Source of the DNA: Planctomycetota bacterium
GTDB lineage: Bacteria; Planctomycetota; UBA8742; UBA2392
Reading direction: 5' to 3'
DNA: 64,000 bases
Assembly: GCA_016712285.1 (NCBI GenBank)
Contig: JADJRK010000001.1
Span: 4,058,761-4,122,760, forward strand
The notes under the pieces were generated by a model. The model was not told the DNA's origin and did not search any database. It saw only the letters and a program-made list of their open reading frames with translations. A program made the position numbers and the translations under genes. This document shows positions 1 through 9,155 of the stretch, piece by piece; positions within the stretch are counted from its first letter, which is position 1, and every line of letters begins with the position of its first letter.

Positions 1-363
1 CTCAACCGGCACGCCCAGCGGATGGTTCTGGCCCGCGATATTGGCCCTGTGCGCAAGTTTGCTGGCCACGCACCCAAAGCCGCGCAAACACGCAGCCGGC
101 TCAGAATGACATAGGCCCGCACAGTCGCGGCTCGCACAATGCGCTGACCGTCCGCCGAAGGAACAGCGGGGCATCTCGTACTCTGGCTGGCCAGTGGACG
201 CGAAACGCCGGCACGTTTACCCTCACGCGCCACGCTCGTGCAGGTGGTGAACTGGACCAGAACGCAGGGCATTGGAAGTGAATACAGGGTGGCAGATAGG
301 GTGAGCGGCAGTTTTTGTCTGGCACAGCAAATGCCGCCTGACATGCTTGAAATACGCCAGCGT
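1..363. other. Left edge, no confident gene
   Basis: A frame on the plus strand is open from base 1 to a TAG at 112-114 and could be the last 37 codons of a gene that begins outside the window. It shows no motif I can name. The rest up to the tRNA gene has no convincing coding region; the antisense open frame at 101-325 is rich in Arg, Pro and Ala and looks like a high-GC shadow. Confidence 0.3.
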
Positions 364-1571
<1,208 letters not shown>

Positions 1572-1579
1572 CGGCAAAC

Positions 1580-1603
1580 TATATAATGGCAGTATATATA
1601 ATG
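1580..1603 (-). promoter_or_regulatory. AT-rich direct repeat, candidate promoter or operator of the desaturase gene
   Basis: On the minus strand the nonamer CATTATATA occurs twice with a 15-base period (1595-1603 and 1580-1588), with TATACT between them. This is the only strongly AT-rich spot in the surrounding high-GC DNA and lies just upstream of the start at 1571. It could hold a -10 element with a very short leader, or a binding site for a dimeric regulator. Confidence 0.35.
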
Positions 1604-1619
1604 CAAGCGAATTTGCTGC

Positions 1620-2219
1620 TTACTTCTGCATCACCCAGGTCGCCATCGCTCGTGTGTTCTGAACGTTCACCGTCTTGATCGGCTCCAGCAGCGTCGCACT
1701 CAGGTCGGCTGTCAGGCGCAGCATGTCTTCCAGGCTGGTCGGCAGGATGTCCCACTGTGTGCCCGGCATGCGGTAGCGGCCGTCGCCCAGCGGCTTGGCG
1801 TGCTGCTCCATGCTTAGTGTCGTGGCAAGCCGCGCAAACCAGACGCCGCCCGGTGTGAGCACGCGCCAAGTTTCGCGCAACACGGCGTTGAACTCGTCGC
1901 GCGTACCCAACAAGTGCAGCAGCGCGTTGCAGATCACTCCCTGAAAATGGCTGTCGGGCCATGGCAACGCGGCCGCGCTGCCGTGAACGATGTTACCGAC
2001 GGGTGCGAGATTGGCCGCGATCAGTTTGCTGACGGCGCCTTCGTGGCTGTCGATCCCGTAGACTTCAAAGCCGTTGCGCGCAAACCATGCCAGGTTGCGT
2101 CCGCCGCCGCAGCCGACGTCGACGATCCGCGAGCCCTGCTTGAAGCGGCCCTTGAGCACCTGGTCCAACAGGTAGATATCCATGCCCGCAAGTTCGACGT
2201 TCAACGCATCTGCATCCAT
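1620..2219 (-). CDS. Class I SAM-dependent methyltransferase
   Basis: The protein (199 aa) has the Rossmann-fold methyltransferase motif I, VDVGCGGGRNL, at about residues 35-45, then an acidic residue ending strand 2 (YGIDSHEGAV) and a motif-IV-like stretch FQGVICNALLHLL. This is the UbiE/Methyltransf_11 arrangement that binds S-adenosylmethionine. The substrate cannot be read from sequence. I chose the ATG at 2219 rather than the one at 2267, because the longer form would overlap the promoter and start of the divergent sfsA gene. The gene lies downstream of, and may share a promoter region with, the 50-bp divergent gap before sfsA. Confidence 0.82.
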   Translation of the reverse strand: MDADALNVELAGMDIYLLDQVLKGRFKQGSRIVDVGCGGGRNLAWFARNGFEVYGIDSHEGAVSKLIAANLAPVGNIVHGSAAALPWPDSHFQGVICNALLHLLGTRDEFNAVLRETWRVLTPGGVWFARLATTLSMEQHAKPLGDGRYRMPGTQWDILPTSLEDMLRLTADLSATLLEPIKTVNVQNTRAMATWVMQK

Positions 2220-2269
2220 GGCGCCCTTTGTGCTATGTTCGCCGACGTCATACCCGCACAGGTACACCG

Positions 2270-3040
2270 ATGTCGACCATCATTCGCCACGAGCCAATGC
2301 TCGAAGCCACGCTGATCGAGCGCCGCAACCGCTTTCTGGCCGACGTGCGCCTCGAGGACGGCACGAAGCTGACCGCCATGTGTGCCAACACCGGCACGAT
2401 GAAAAGCTGCAACGAGCCAGGCCGGCTTGTGGTTCTGAGCGACAGCATGAACGCCGAGCGCAAGTACCGCCACACCTGGGAGTTGATTCACATGGGGCAA
2501 TGCTGGGTCAACGTCAACACCGGCATTCCCAACGGCACGGTCCGGCGATTGATTGACGCAGACGCCGTGCCCGAGTTGACAGGCTACGCGTTCATCCGCA
2601 ACGAAGTGAAGTACGGCAAAGACGGCAAGAGTCGTATTGACCTGCTGCTGACCGAGCAGGCGCCGCCCAAGAAGCGCAAGAAAGACCCCGACCCCGAGCC
2701 CCGCTGCAAGCCCGACGGGCGACCCGACTGCTATGTTGAGGTCAAGAATACTTCCATGCGCATCGACGACTTTTCTGCGTTTCCCGACGCCGTCACCGAG
2801 CGCGGCCAGAAACATTTGCGCGAACTGACCGCACTAGCCAAGAAGGGAGTTGGCGCGGCGATGTTCTATTTCTGCGGCCGCACCGACACACGCGCGTTTC
2901 GACCTGCCGACGAAATTGACCCCGAGTACGGCAAGCTGCTGCGCAAAGCTGCCAAGGCCGGCGTGCTGATTCTTCCGTACCAGGTCGAGTGCACGCCGCA
3001 GCACACGCGGCTGCTCAAGAAGCTGCCGGTGGAGTTGTAG
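2270..3040 (+). CDS. sfsA: SfsA family protein (sugar fermentation stimulation homologue)
   Basis: This is a 256-aa SfsA homologue, somewhat longer than the usual 230-240 aa. The family has an N-terminal OB-like part and a C-terminal nuclease-like fold; in E. coli it is linked to DNA binding and maltose metabolism, and its biochemical role is not settled. Visible family motifs are FLADVRLEDG near the N terminus, MCANTGTMKSC, and VEVKNTSM with the catalytic-looking E-x-K. The extra length is a lysine/proline-rich insert (about PPKKRKKDPDPEPR) in the middle. The start ATG at 2270 is preferred over 2228. The last 26 bases overlap the convergent murJ gene. Confidence 0.9.
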   Translation: MSTIIRHEPMLEATLIERRNRFLADVRLEDGTKLTAMCANTGTMKSCNEPGRLVVLSDSMNAERKYRHTWELIHMGQCWVNVNTGIPNGTVRRLIDADAVPELTGYAFIRNEVKYGKDGKSRIDLLLTEQAPPKKRKKDPDPEPRCKPDGRPDCYVEVKNTSMRIDDFSAFPDAVTERGQKHLRELTALAKKGVGAAMFYFCGRTDTRAFRPADEIDPEYGKLLRKAAKAGVLILPYQVECTPQHTRLLKKLPVEL

Positions 3041-4805
3041 CGCGGCGCTTGCGCAGACTCAGAATCTGCGTTACTTCCGGCGCCTTGATCACCATGCTCA
3101 TGCCCGCGTAGACCACCATACCCGCCGCCACCGCCGCAAACACCGACAGCACGCGGCTTGCGCGCCCTATCAGCCCGAACTCGCCGTACAACGCGGCTTG
3201 GACGGCAAACGCGGCGACACCCATCAACGCCGCTAGCAGCAACGAGCGCACCAGCGAAACCGGGAATGAACGCAGGGCGCTGGGCGTGAACGGCTGCGCA
3301 AGTCGCTCGCTTACTTGCGGGATGGCCGCGGCGCGCATGCTTTCAAGGATGGTTCCCTTGAGTCTGCGCTTGAGCATCCAGACCAGCAGCACCAGATTCA
3401 CCGCGCCGGAAATGGCGGTGCCAAGCGCCAACCCGGCTTCAAGCAGCGGCGTCTGCAACAGGATGACGTTGGCCACGACGTTGACGATGACGGACAGCAG
3501 CGCGATGCGCGTCGGGGTCCGGTGGTCGCGCAGCGCGTAGAACGCTTTCGTCAGCAGGCTGATCACGCTGACAATCGGCAGGCTGATGCACAGCACGGCG
3601 ACAACCATTGCGCTGCGGCGCAGCATCTCGGCGTCGCTGTTCGGACCGCCGAACAGCAGGTGCGTGATCGGGTATGCAAGTGCAGCCAACCCAGCCGCGG
3701 CTGGAAACGCGATAAACGCAATCAAGCGCGCGCTGTTCAGCAGGCTGGCGGTCAGTTTCTCAAGCTGGTTGTCCGCGGCAAACCGCGACATCAGCGGGAA
3801 CATCGCGGTACCCAGCGCAACGCCGACCAGCCCGAGCGGAAACTGGAACAGGCGCGAGGCATACGAGTAACTGCTGACGGCGCCGTTGCCCTCAATCAGG
3901 AACTCGGCCAGCACCTGGTCAAGAAACGTGTTCACCTGAAACACAGCCAGCGCAAACAGCATCGGCGCCATGGCCTTGAACGTGTCGCGTACCCCCGGCT
4001 CAGACAGGGCCAGGCGCGGCCGGGCCAGCAGCTTCAGCTTTCCCAGCGATGGCAGCTGCACGGCCCACTGCATGACACCCGTGGCAAGCACGCCCAGCGC
4101 CATGATCATGACCGCGCGCTCCGTGTCTGCGCGCAAAGGCGTCAGCCAGATCAGCACCAGCACGACAATCCAGCCGATGTTGGCCAGTGCCGGCACCAGC
4201 GCCGGCACGCCAAAGCGGCTCCAGCAGTTCAACGTGCCGGTCTGCAGCGCCGCAAGGCAGATGAACACCACATAGGGCAGCAACACCGCCAGGTACTTTC
4301 GAAAGAGCTGGAACTTGCCGGGGTCGTCGAACCACGCCGGGTCCATCACGTACGTCAAGCCGACCACGATCAGCGTGATCGCCCCCAGCCCGAAGATCAG
4401 CACCGTTGAAAGCGTTCCCAGAAAGGTGCGCGTGGCAGCCAGGTCGCCCTTGAGGCGATAGCGAGTCAGAATCGGAATCGTCGCGCTGGAAAGTGCACCT
4501 TCGCCGAAGAGCTTGCGAAACAGGTTCGGCACCGTGAACGCCAGGAAAAAGGCGTCCATCTCGCGACTGAAGCCGAACAAGCCAGCCAGCATCACGTCAC
4601 GCGCAAGGCCGGTGATGCGGCTGACAAAGGTTGCGCCGGAAACGACAATCGCCGAGCCGATCACAGACCGGCCCGGCGATTCGAAACTGCCAGAGCGCCG
4701 ATCCTCTTCAATGCGCACGGATTCGGCGGCGATGTTGTCCGCGCTCAGCGCCAGTTCGGGCGCCGCGCTGCCTTCGACGTTTGGCTCAGGCGTGCCCCCG
4801 CTCAC
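3015..4805 (-). CDS. murJ: Lipid II flippase MurJ (MviN family)
   Basis: MurJ moves the peptidoglycan precursor lipid II across the inner membrane. The 596-aa protein shows about 14 hydrophobic segments and the family's early signature: GATFVSRITGLARD, then FFLAFTVPNLFRKLFGEGA. The start is a GTG at 4805, one base after the stop of the upstream lipoprotein gene (TAG at 4807-4809), so the two are probably co-transcribed. A longer frame to 4901 would overlap that gene by about 95 bases and is rejected. The first 50 residues before the first membrane span are hydrophilic and probably cytoplasmic. Its presence implies a peptidoglycan wall. Confidence 0.95.
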   Translation of the reverse strand: MSGGTPEPNVEGSAAPELALSADNIAAESVRIEEDRRSGSFESPGRSVIGSAIVVSGATFVSRITGLARDVMLAGLFGFSREMDAFFLAFTVPNLFRKLFGEGALSSATIPILTRYRLKGDLAATRTFLGTLSTVLIFGLGAITLIVVGLTYVMDPAWFDDPGKFQLFRKYLAVLLPYVVFICLAALQTGTLNCWSRFGVPALVPALANIGWIVVLVLIWLTPLRADTERAVMIMALGVLATGVMQWAVQLPSLGKLKLLARPRLALSEPGVRDTFKAMAPMLFALAVFQVNTFLDQVLAEFLIEGNGAVSSYSYASRLFQFPLGLVGVALGTAMFPLMSRFAADNQLEKLTASLLNSARLIAFIAFPAAAGLAALAYPITHLLFGGPNSDAEMLRRSAMVVAVLCISLPIVSVISLLTKAFYALRDHRTPTRIALLSVIVNVVANVILLQTPLLEAGLALGTAISGAVNLVLLVWMLKRRLKGTILESMRAAAIPQVSERLAQPFTPSALRSFPVSLVRSLLLAALMGVAAFAVQAALYGEFGLIGRASRVLSVFAAVAAGMVVYAGMSMVIKAPEVTQILSLRKRRATTPPAAS

Positions 4806-4806
4806 G

Positions 4807-5604
4807 CTACTCCTGCGCGCCGTACTTTTTCTGAAGCTGCGCGCGAATCTCGGCGACGTAGGCCTTCGCGATGTCCTGCAGCGGTTTGCCCTCAGCGCCA
4901 TTCACACGCACGCTGACTTTCACGCGCACGCTTTCGCCTTCGGTGCGGTCGAACACGCTGACGCGCACTTCCTGCGTTTCCTTCTCGAGGGCATTCTTCT
5001 TTTTGCCGCGCAGGTAGCCCTTTTCGGGCTCGCTCTGGTCAACCTCGCCGTACTGTTTCACTACCGCCTGCGCAACCTCAAACGCCTGGGCGCGGTTCAC
5101 GCGAAAGAAGGCAATCGCCTCGTCGGCCGCCACGGGGTCTTCCGACGTCGTATCCACGGTCGGCTTTTCGTCGACGTCTTCGCCCTTCCATGCCTTGAGC
5201 ACACGGAACACCGCGTTGCAGTACTCGCGCGCGTCGTCGGGCCGCTCGCGGTCATTCGCGTTGCGGGCGTACCAGCAGTGCACGATCAGGCGCGAGCGTA
5301 ACTCTTCGGGCGAACTCTTGTCATACACCTTGCCCTTGACGTTGATGCCGTCGCGCTGGTTGGCGTCGTGCGGCTTGTAGATGCCCTCGAGCTCCATGTT
5401 GTCGCTGTCTTCCCAGGTGATTTCGCCGTTGTCGCGCATCACCAGGCGAAAGGCCTCCCACGTGTCGCGGGTAGTGTCGTTGTAGTCATGGCGCCAGCCG
5501 TCGTGGCCCTCGGGCGTGCCGGTGAAGTGAAAGAACTCGGCGGCGTCGCGGCAACTCGACAGGCAAATCAGCAACAGCGGCAGTACCAGCAGTGTCTTTT
5601 TCAT
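4807..5604 (-). CDS. Lipoprotein of unknown function
   Basis: The 265-aa product begins with a signal sequence (MKKTLLVLPLLLIC) and a lipobox LSSC at about residues 15-18, so it is probably lipidated. The rest is hydrophilic, rich in charged residues, and has no motif I recognise. One stretch (WEAFRLVMRDNGEITW) suggests an alpha/beta fold. It directly precedes murJ with a one-base gap, which suggests an envelope role by context only. Confidence 0.8.
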   Translation of the reverse strand: MKKTLLVLPLLLICLSSCRDAAEFFHFTGTPEGHDGWRHDYNDTTRDTWEAFRLVMRDNGEITWEDSDNMELEGIYKPHDANQRDGINVKGKVYDKSSPEELRSRLIVHCWYARNANDRERPDDAREYCNAVFRVLKAWKGEDVDEKPTVDTTSEDPVAADEAIAFFRVNRAQAFEVAQAVVKQYGEVDQSEPEKGYLRGKKKNALEKETQEVRVSVFDRTEGESVRVKVSVRVNGAEGKPLQDIAKAYVAEIRAQLQKKYGAQE

Positions 5605-5625
5605 TGGTCTCTCGTCAGGACTACT

Positions 5626-6174
5626 TCAGGACTTCTTCCAGGGAATGTCGTCAACGCCCGCGCGTTTGTTGGCGGCACGGGCGACTGTGAACAGCCAATC
5701 CGACAAACGGTTCAGGTACTTCACCGCCGGCGCCAGTCGTGGCGCGTCTTTGGTGCGGGCCGCGCGCAGGCCGCTGACTTCGCGCTCGGCGCGGCGGCAA
5801 ACCGTGCGGGCGAGATGCAGGCGCGATGCAAGTTCGCTGCCACCGGGCAGGATGAAGTTGCGCAGCGGCGCCAGCTCAGCGTCCAGGCGGTCAATCTCGC
5901 TTTCCAGCGGCGTGATGTGAGACTCGCTGATGCTGTCGCCGGACTTGCCGTCGCCCGAAGCCAGCATCGCGCCAAGCGTGAACAGCTCGTTCTGGCGGGC
6001 CGTGAGCAGCCGGCACAACTCATCATCGCCGCCCGCGGAAATTGCCATTCCGATCACCGAGTTCAGCTCATCGACGGTACCATACGCGCTCACGCGCGGG
6101 TCGTGCTTGGGCACGCGCTGGCCGCCAAAAAGGCCCGTTGAGCCATCATCCCCGGTCTTGGTATAGATCTTCAT
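5626..6174 (-). CDS. Cob(I)alamin adenosyltransferase, PduO type
   Basis: The enzyme transfers the adenosyl group of ATP to cob(I)alamin to make coenzyme B12. The N-terminal ATP-binding motif TKTGDDGSTGLF (residues 4-15) is exact for PduO-type (MMAB-like) enzymes, followed by GTVDELNS. Toward the C terminus the helix-bundle motifs RTVCRRAERE and YLNRLSDWLFTVAR are also typical. Length (182 aa) is normal. The start is the ATG at 6174; the long upstream extension to 6711 is a shadow of the opposite-strand SDR gene. It is divergent from that SDR gene with a 42-bp gap. A B12-dependent enzyme is not visible in the window. Confidence 0.94.
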   Translation of the reverse strand: MKIYTKTGDDGSTGLFGGQRVPKHDPRVSAYGTVDELNSVIGMAISAGGDDELCRLLTARQNELFTLGAMLASGDGKSGDSISESHITPLESEIDRLDAELAPLRNFILPGGSELASRLHLARTVCRRAEREVSGLRAARTKDAPRLAPAVKYLNRLSDWLFTVARAANKRAGVDDIPWKKS

Positions 6175-6216
6175 CGGGCGCAGAGTGTAGCAGTTGACGC
6201 AACCCGGAATAAGCCT

Positions 6217-6969
6217 GTGGAGAGCCCAGTGCACAAAATCGATACACGCATCCAGGCCGCCCTGGTGACCGGCAGCGCCAGGCGCACCGGCCGCGAGCTG
6301 GCACTTTGGCTTGCGCGGCAGGGCGTCAAGGTCGCGGTTCACTATCGCGACTCTAAGGAAGAGGCGCAGGCGACGCTTGCCGAATGCAACACCCTGGCGC
6401 CCGGCTGCGTGCTGGTGCAGGGCGACCTGCGCGACCCCGACCAGGCCGCGCGCGTCGTTGAAACGGCCGCCAAGGGTCTCGGCAGCCTGCACGTGCTCGT
6501 GAACAACGTGGGCAACTACCTGCGCAAAGACCTGTTCGAACTCACGCCGGACGAGTGGCGCGACCAGCTTGAAAGCAACCTGTACACCGCATGGTGGTGC
6601 ATGCGCGCCGCGGCCCCGGCCATGAGAGATCGCGGTTTCGGCCGCATCGTCAACGTCGGCTATGCCGCGGGCGAACGCAGCACCTACAACCGGCTCACGG
6701 TCCCGTACCACATTGCCAAGACCGGTTTGGCGACACTCACGCGCAGCGCCGCCGCCTCGCTGGCAAAGTCAGGCGTGACGGTGAACACGATCGGCGTCGG
6801 GATTCTGTCGAACAGCGTGGTCAAGCCCGTGAACCCGCCGGCTGGGCGCTTTGCCGAGTACGCCGACCTGTGCAACGCGCTGGCGTTCTTCCTTGCCACC
6901 GAAAGCGACCACGTCAGCGGCACACAACTGGATGTGAGCGGCGGCTGGATCCCAGAGCAGATTCTGTAG
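6217..6969 (+). CDS. Short-chain dehydrogenase/reductase
   Basis: A classical SDR of about 250 aa using NAD(P)H. The cofactor-binding glycine motif is TGSARRTG at about residues 19-26, followed by the NNVG strand motif (usual NNAG) and the catalytic Tyr/Lys pair in YHIAK. The ARR in the first motif is common in pteridine reductase/FolM and FabG-like SDRs that prefer NADPH. A catalytic Ser is not obvious at the usual place: the residues after IVNVGYAAGERS leave only the serine of GERS. The substrate is unknown. The start is a GTG at 6217; a second in-frame GTG at 6229 is possible. Confidence 0.85.
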   Translation: MESPVHKIDTRIQAALVTGSARRTGRELALWLARQGVKVAVHYRDSKEEAQATLAECNTLAPGCVLVQGDLRDPDQAARVVETAAKGLGSLHVLVNNVGNYLRKDLFELTPDEWRDQLESNLYTAWWCMRAAAPAMRDRGFGRIVNVGYAAGERSTYNRLTVPYHIAKTGLATLTRSAAASLAKSGVTVNTIGVGILSNSVVKPVNPPAGRFAEYADLCNALAFFLATESDHVSGTQLDVSGGWIPEQIL

Positions 6970-6993
6970 TCGCAGCGCGACCCTCGGTGCACG

Positions 6994-7785
6994 CTATTGG
7001 GCCCACTTGGGTTTGCGCTTTTCCAGAAATGCACCGATGCCTTCTTTGCATTCGTCGGTGCTGCGGGCCATCGCGTTCATGTCGCTCGCCCACACCAGCG
7101 CTTCTTCTGTGCCCATTTCGTGAAGCCGCCAGAACATGCGCTTGACCGTGGCCATCGCCTGCGGCGCGTTGCCGTGCAGCATCTTGGCCATCGCGTGAAT
7201 CGTGGCGTCGAGGTCGGCTTGCACGACCACTTTCGTGACAAGTCCGAGCCGGTGGGCCTCGTCCGCGTCAATCGTGCGCGCCGACAGGCACAGGTCGCGT
7301 GCGTTGCGTTCGCCAATCTGGTGGGTCAGCAGCACCATGACAATCGCCGGGATGAAGCCAATCTTCACCTCCGGGTAGCCGAAGGTCGCCTCACGCGTGG
7401 CCACCACGAAGTCGCAGCAGGTTGCGAGGCCGCAGCCGCCGGCCAGCGCAGCGCCATGCACCACGGCGATGGTCGGCTTGGGAAATGAGTACAGCTTGAC
7501 GAAGAAGTCGCGCAGCTTGTGCGAATTCTTCTGGTTGTCGTGCACAGTGGCCGTTTGCAGCCCCTGGATCTCTGCCAAGTCGGCGCCGGCGCAGAACACG
7601 GGCCCATTGCCGCGGATGAACACGCTGCGAATCGCGTCGTTGTGGCGCAGGCCATCCAGCTCGGTGCTCAGCACGTCCACGAGCTCGCCGCTCAGCGCGT
7701 TGCGCTTGTCAGGCCGGTTCAGGCGTATCGTGGCGGCGCCCAGCTCGTCATCGACTTCAATCTTGATTGCGTCAAAACCGCTCAT
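6994..7785 (-). CDS. Enoyl-CoA hydratase/isomerase family protein (methylglutaconyl-CoA hydratase candidate)
   Basis: A 263-aa crotonase-fold enzyme. The oxyanion-hole segments are present: VFCAGADLAEIQGL (about residues 64-77) and HGAALAGGCGLATCCDFV (about 110-127). The catalytic-loop region reads FGYPEVKIGFIPA, with a glutamate in EVKIG as in hydratases. The next gene upstream on the same strand is an HMG-CoA-lyase-like gene with a 4-bp ATGA overlap. The pairing suggests 3-methylglutaconyl-CoA hydration in leucine catabolism, but the other pathway genes (carboxylase, isovaleryl-CoA dehydrogenase) are not in the window, so the assignment rests on the neighbour. Confidence 0.85.
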   Translation of the reverse strand: MSGFDAIKIEVDDELGAATIRLNRPDKRNALSGELVDVLSTELDGLRHNDAIRSVFIRGNGPVFCAGADLAEIQGLQTATVHDNQKNSHKLRDFFVKLYSFPKPTIAVVHGAALAGGCGLATCCDFVVATREATFGYPEVKIGFIPAIVMVLLTHQIGERNARDLCLSARTIDADEAHRLGLVTKVVVQADLDATIHAMAKMLHGNAPQAMATVKRMFWRLHEMGTEEALVWASDMNAMARSTDECKEGIGAFLEKRKPKWAQ

Positions 7786-8696
7786 GCCGGCACTCCGTTT
7801 CCGTTCGCGCTGAACTTGCGCGAAAGCTCCTGCGCCTCTGCCGCGCAGTCCAGCAGTCTATCGACCGAGTAAGGCGTGTCGTGCCCCAACCGCTTCAATA
7901 ACGGAATCAACTGCAGCGTGTCCATGTTGCCCACCAGCTCATCCTCGGCAAACGGGCACCCGCCGATGCCGCCAATGGCGCTGTCGAACAGCCGGCACCC
8001 GGCATCCAGCGCGCTTTGCACTTTCGCCTGCATCGTGGCAGGCGTTGCGTGCAGGTGCACGCCCAGTTGCACACCGGGCACGGCGGCCCTGACCGCGGCA
8101 AAGGTCTCGCCGACTTGTGGCGCGGTCGCCACGCCCACAGTGTCGGCCAGTTGCACGGTCACGGCGCCCAGGTCAACGGCACGGCGCGCAAACTCGATCA
8201 CGCGTTTCGCCTCGTGGTGCTCGCCGTAGGGGTTGCCGAACGCCATGCTCAGGTACACGACCAGCTCGATCTTCTGTGACCGGCACAGCTCGCTCATCGC
8301 CGTCAGCTCGGCCCACGCTTCGTCGAGGCCCTTGTTGGTGTTGCGCTGCTGGAACGTCTCGTTGACGCTCATCGGAAACCCGGCTGCATGAATGCGCCGG
8401 CCGCCGACATGGCCGAACTTGTGATTCGCGGCCACAATGCCCTCAACGCCGCGCAGGTTGGCCACAATCGCGATCAGGTACAGGCCCGGCGCGGTCTTCA
8501 TGTTCTCGAACACGACCGCGGTGTCCGCCATCTGGGGCACCGCTTTGGGGCTGACGAAACTGCCAAAGTCGATGCGCCGCACGCCCGCCTGGATCAAGCG
8601 GTTCATGTAGGCGATCTTGCGGTCGGTCGGAATGAACTTGGGCAAGCCTTGAAAGGCGTCGCGCGGGCATTCCGTGAGCGTAATCATGTCGGCCAT
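7782..8696 (-). CDS. Hydroxymethylglutaryl-CoA lyase family protein
   Basis: A 304-aa TIM-barrel aldolase of the HMG-CoA lyase/homocitrate synthase family. It would cleave HMG-CoA to acetyl-CoA and acetoacetate. Metal and catalytic residues can be seen: TECPRD near the N terminus (usual EVxPRDGLQ; here PRDAFQ), GVHLHAT with the two metal-binding histidines, and the lyase signature around GGCPFAEDELVGN with the catalytic cysteine. The DAFQ variant is a departure from DGLQ, so a related acyl-CoA lyase is possible. I prefer the ATG at 8696 (MADMITLT) over the frame start at 8762. It is translationally coupled to the hydratase gene. Confidence 0.85.
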   Translation of the reverse strand: MADMITLTECPRDAFQGLPKFIPTDRKIAYMNRLIQAGVRRIDFGSFVSPKAVPQMADTAVVFENMKTAPGLYLIAIVANLRGVEGIVAANHKFGHVGGRRIHAAGFPMSVNETFQQRNTNKGLDEAWAELTAMSELCRSQKIELVVYLSMAFGNPYGEHHEAKRVIEFARRAVDLGAVTVQLADTVGVATAPQVGETFAAVRAAVPGVQLGVHLHATPATMQAKVQSALDAGCRLFDSAIGGIGGCPFAEDELVGNMDTLQLIPLLKRLGHDTPYSVDRLLDCAAEAQELSRKFSANGNGVPA

Positions 8697-8771
8697 TGTC
8701 AGAGCATACGGCAAGTCAAGGCACGCAGGCAACCCGTTCCCATGGGCATGCGCTTTCGGCACAATACAAAC

Positions 8772-9077
8772 ATGGCCAACGACAACTTTTCATCCCTGCT
8801 CAGCAGCACGCTGGTGATGGAGATCGACGCCTTCATCCATCGCAACGGCGGCGATTATGCTGCATGGGTGGTCGGCATGACCGCTGATGCCGACACCGCG
8901 CTCAAGGCCCATGGCGTAGATCGGGCCAAGCACAAGGTCTTCACGCTCAACGCGCTGACCGACAAGCGCGCCGGTTCCGTGGTTGGCTACTTCGCCGCAA
9001 AGGGTTGCGTCGCCGGCCGCGAAGAAGATTCCGGCTTTCTTTACTGCTACCGGCGCGCGTTCAACACCACTCCCTGA
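8772..9077 (+). CDS. Small hypothetical protein (101 aa)
   Basis: A compact soluble protein starting MANDNFSSLLSSTLVMEID. It has no signal peptide and no motif I can name. The sequence is well balanced in composition with good third-position GC, which supports coding. It is divergent from the HMG-CoA-lyase gene (75-bp gap) and 78 bp upstream of a secreted thioredoxin-like gene, so a shared promoter region with the lyase gene is possible. Confidence 0.6.
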   Translation: MANDNFSSLLSSTLVMEIDAFIHRNGGDYAAWVVGMTADADTALKAHGVDRAKHKVFTLNALTDKRAGSVVGYFAAKGCVAGREEDSGFLYCYRRAFNTTP

Positions 9078-9155
9078 GCAATTCTTCAACGAATCCGGCG
9101 CCCGCGCGTTCCATGGTTGTCGTTTCTCAACCAAAACGCCCGCCGGAGATTCCCC

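Noticed and set aside
6174..6217. Cobalamin riboswitch between the adenosyltransferase and SDR genes
   Set aside because: The gap is only 42 bp, far too short for a B12 riboswitch.
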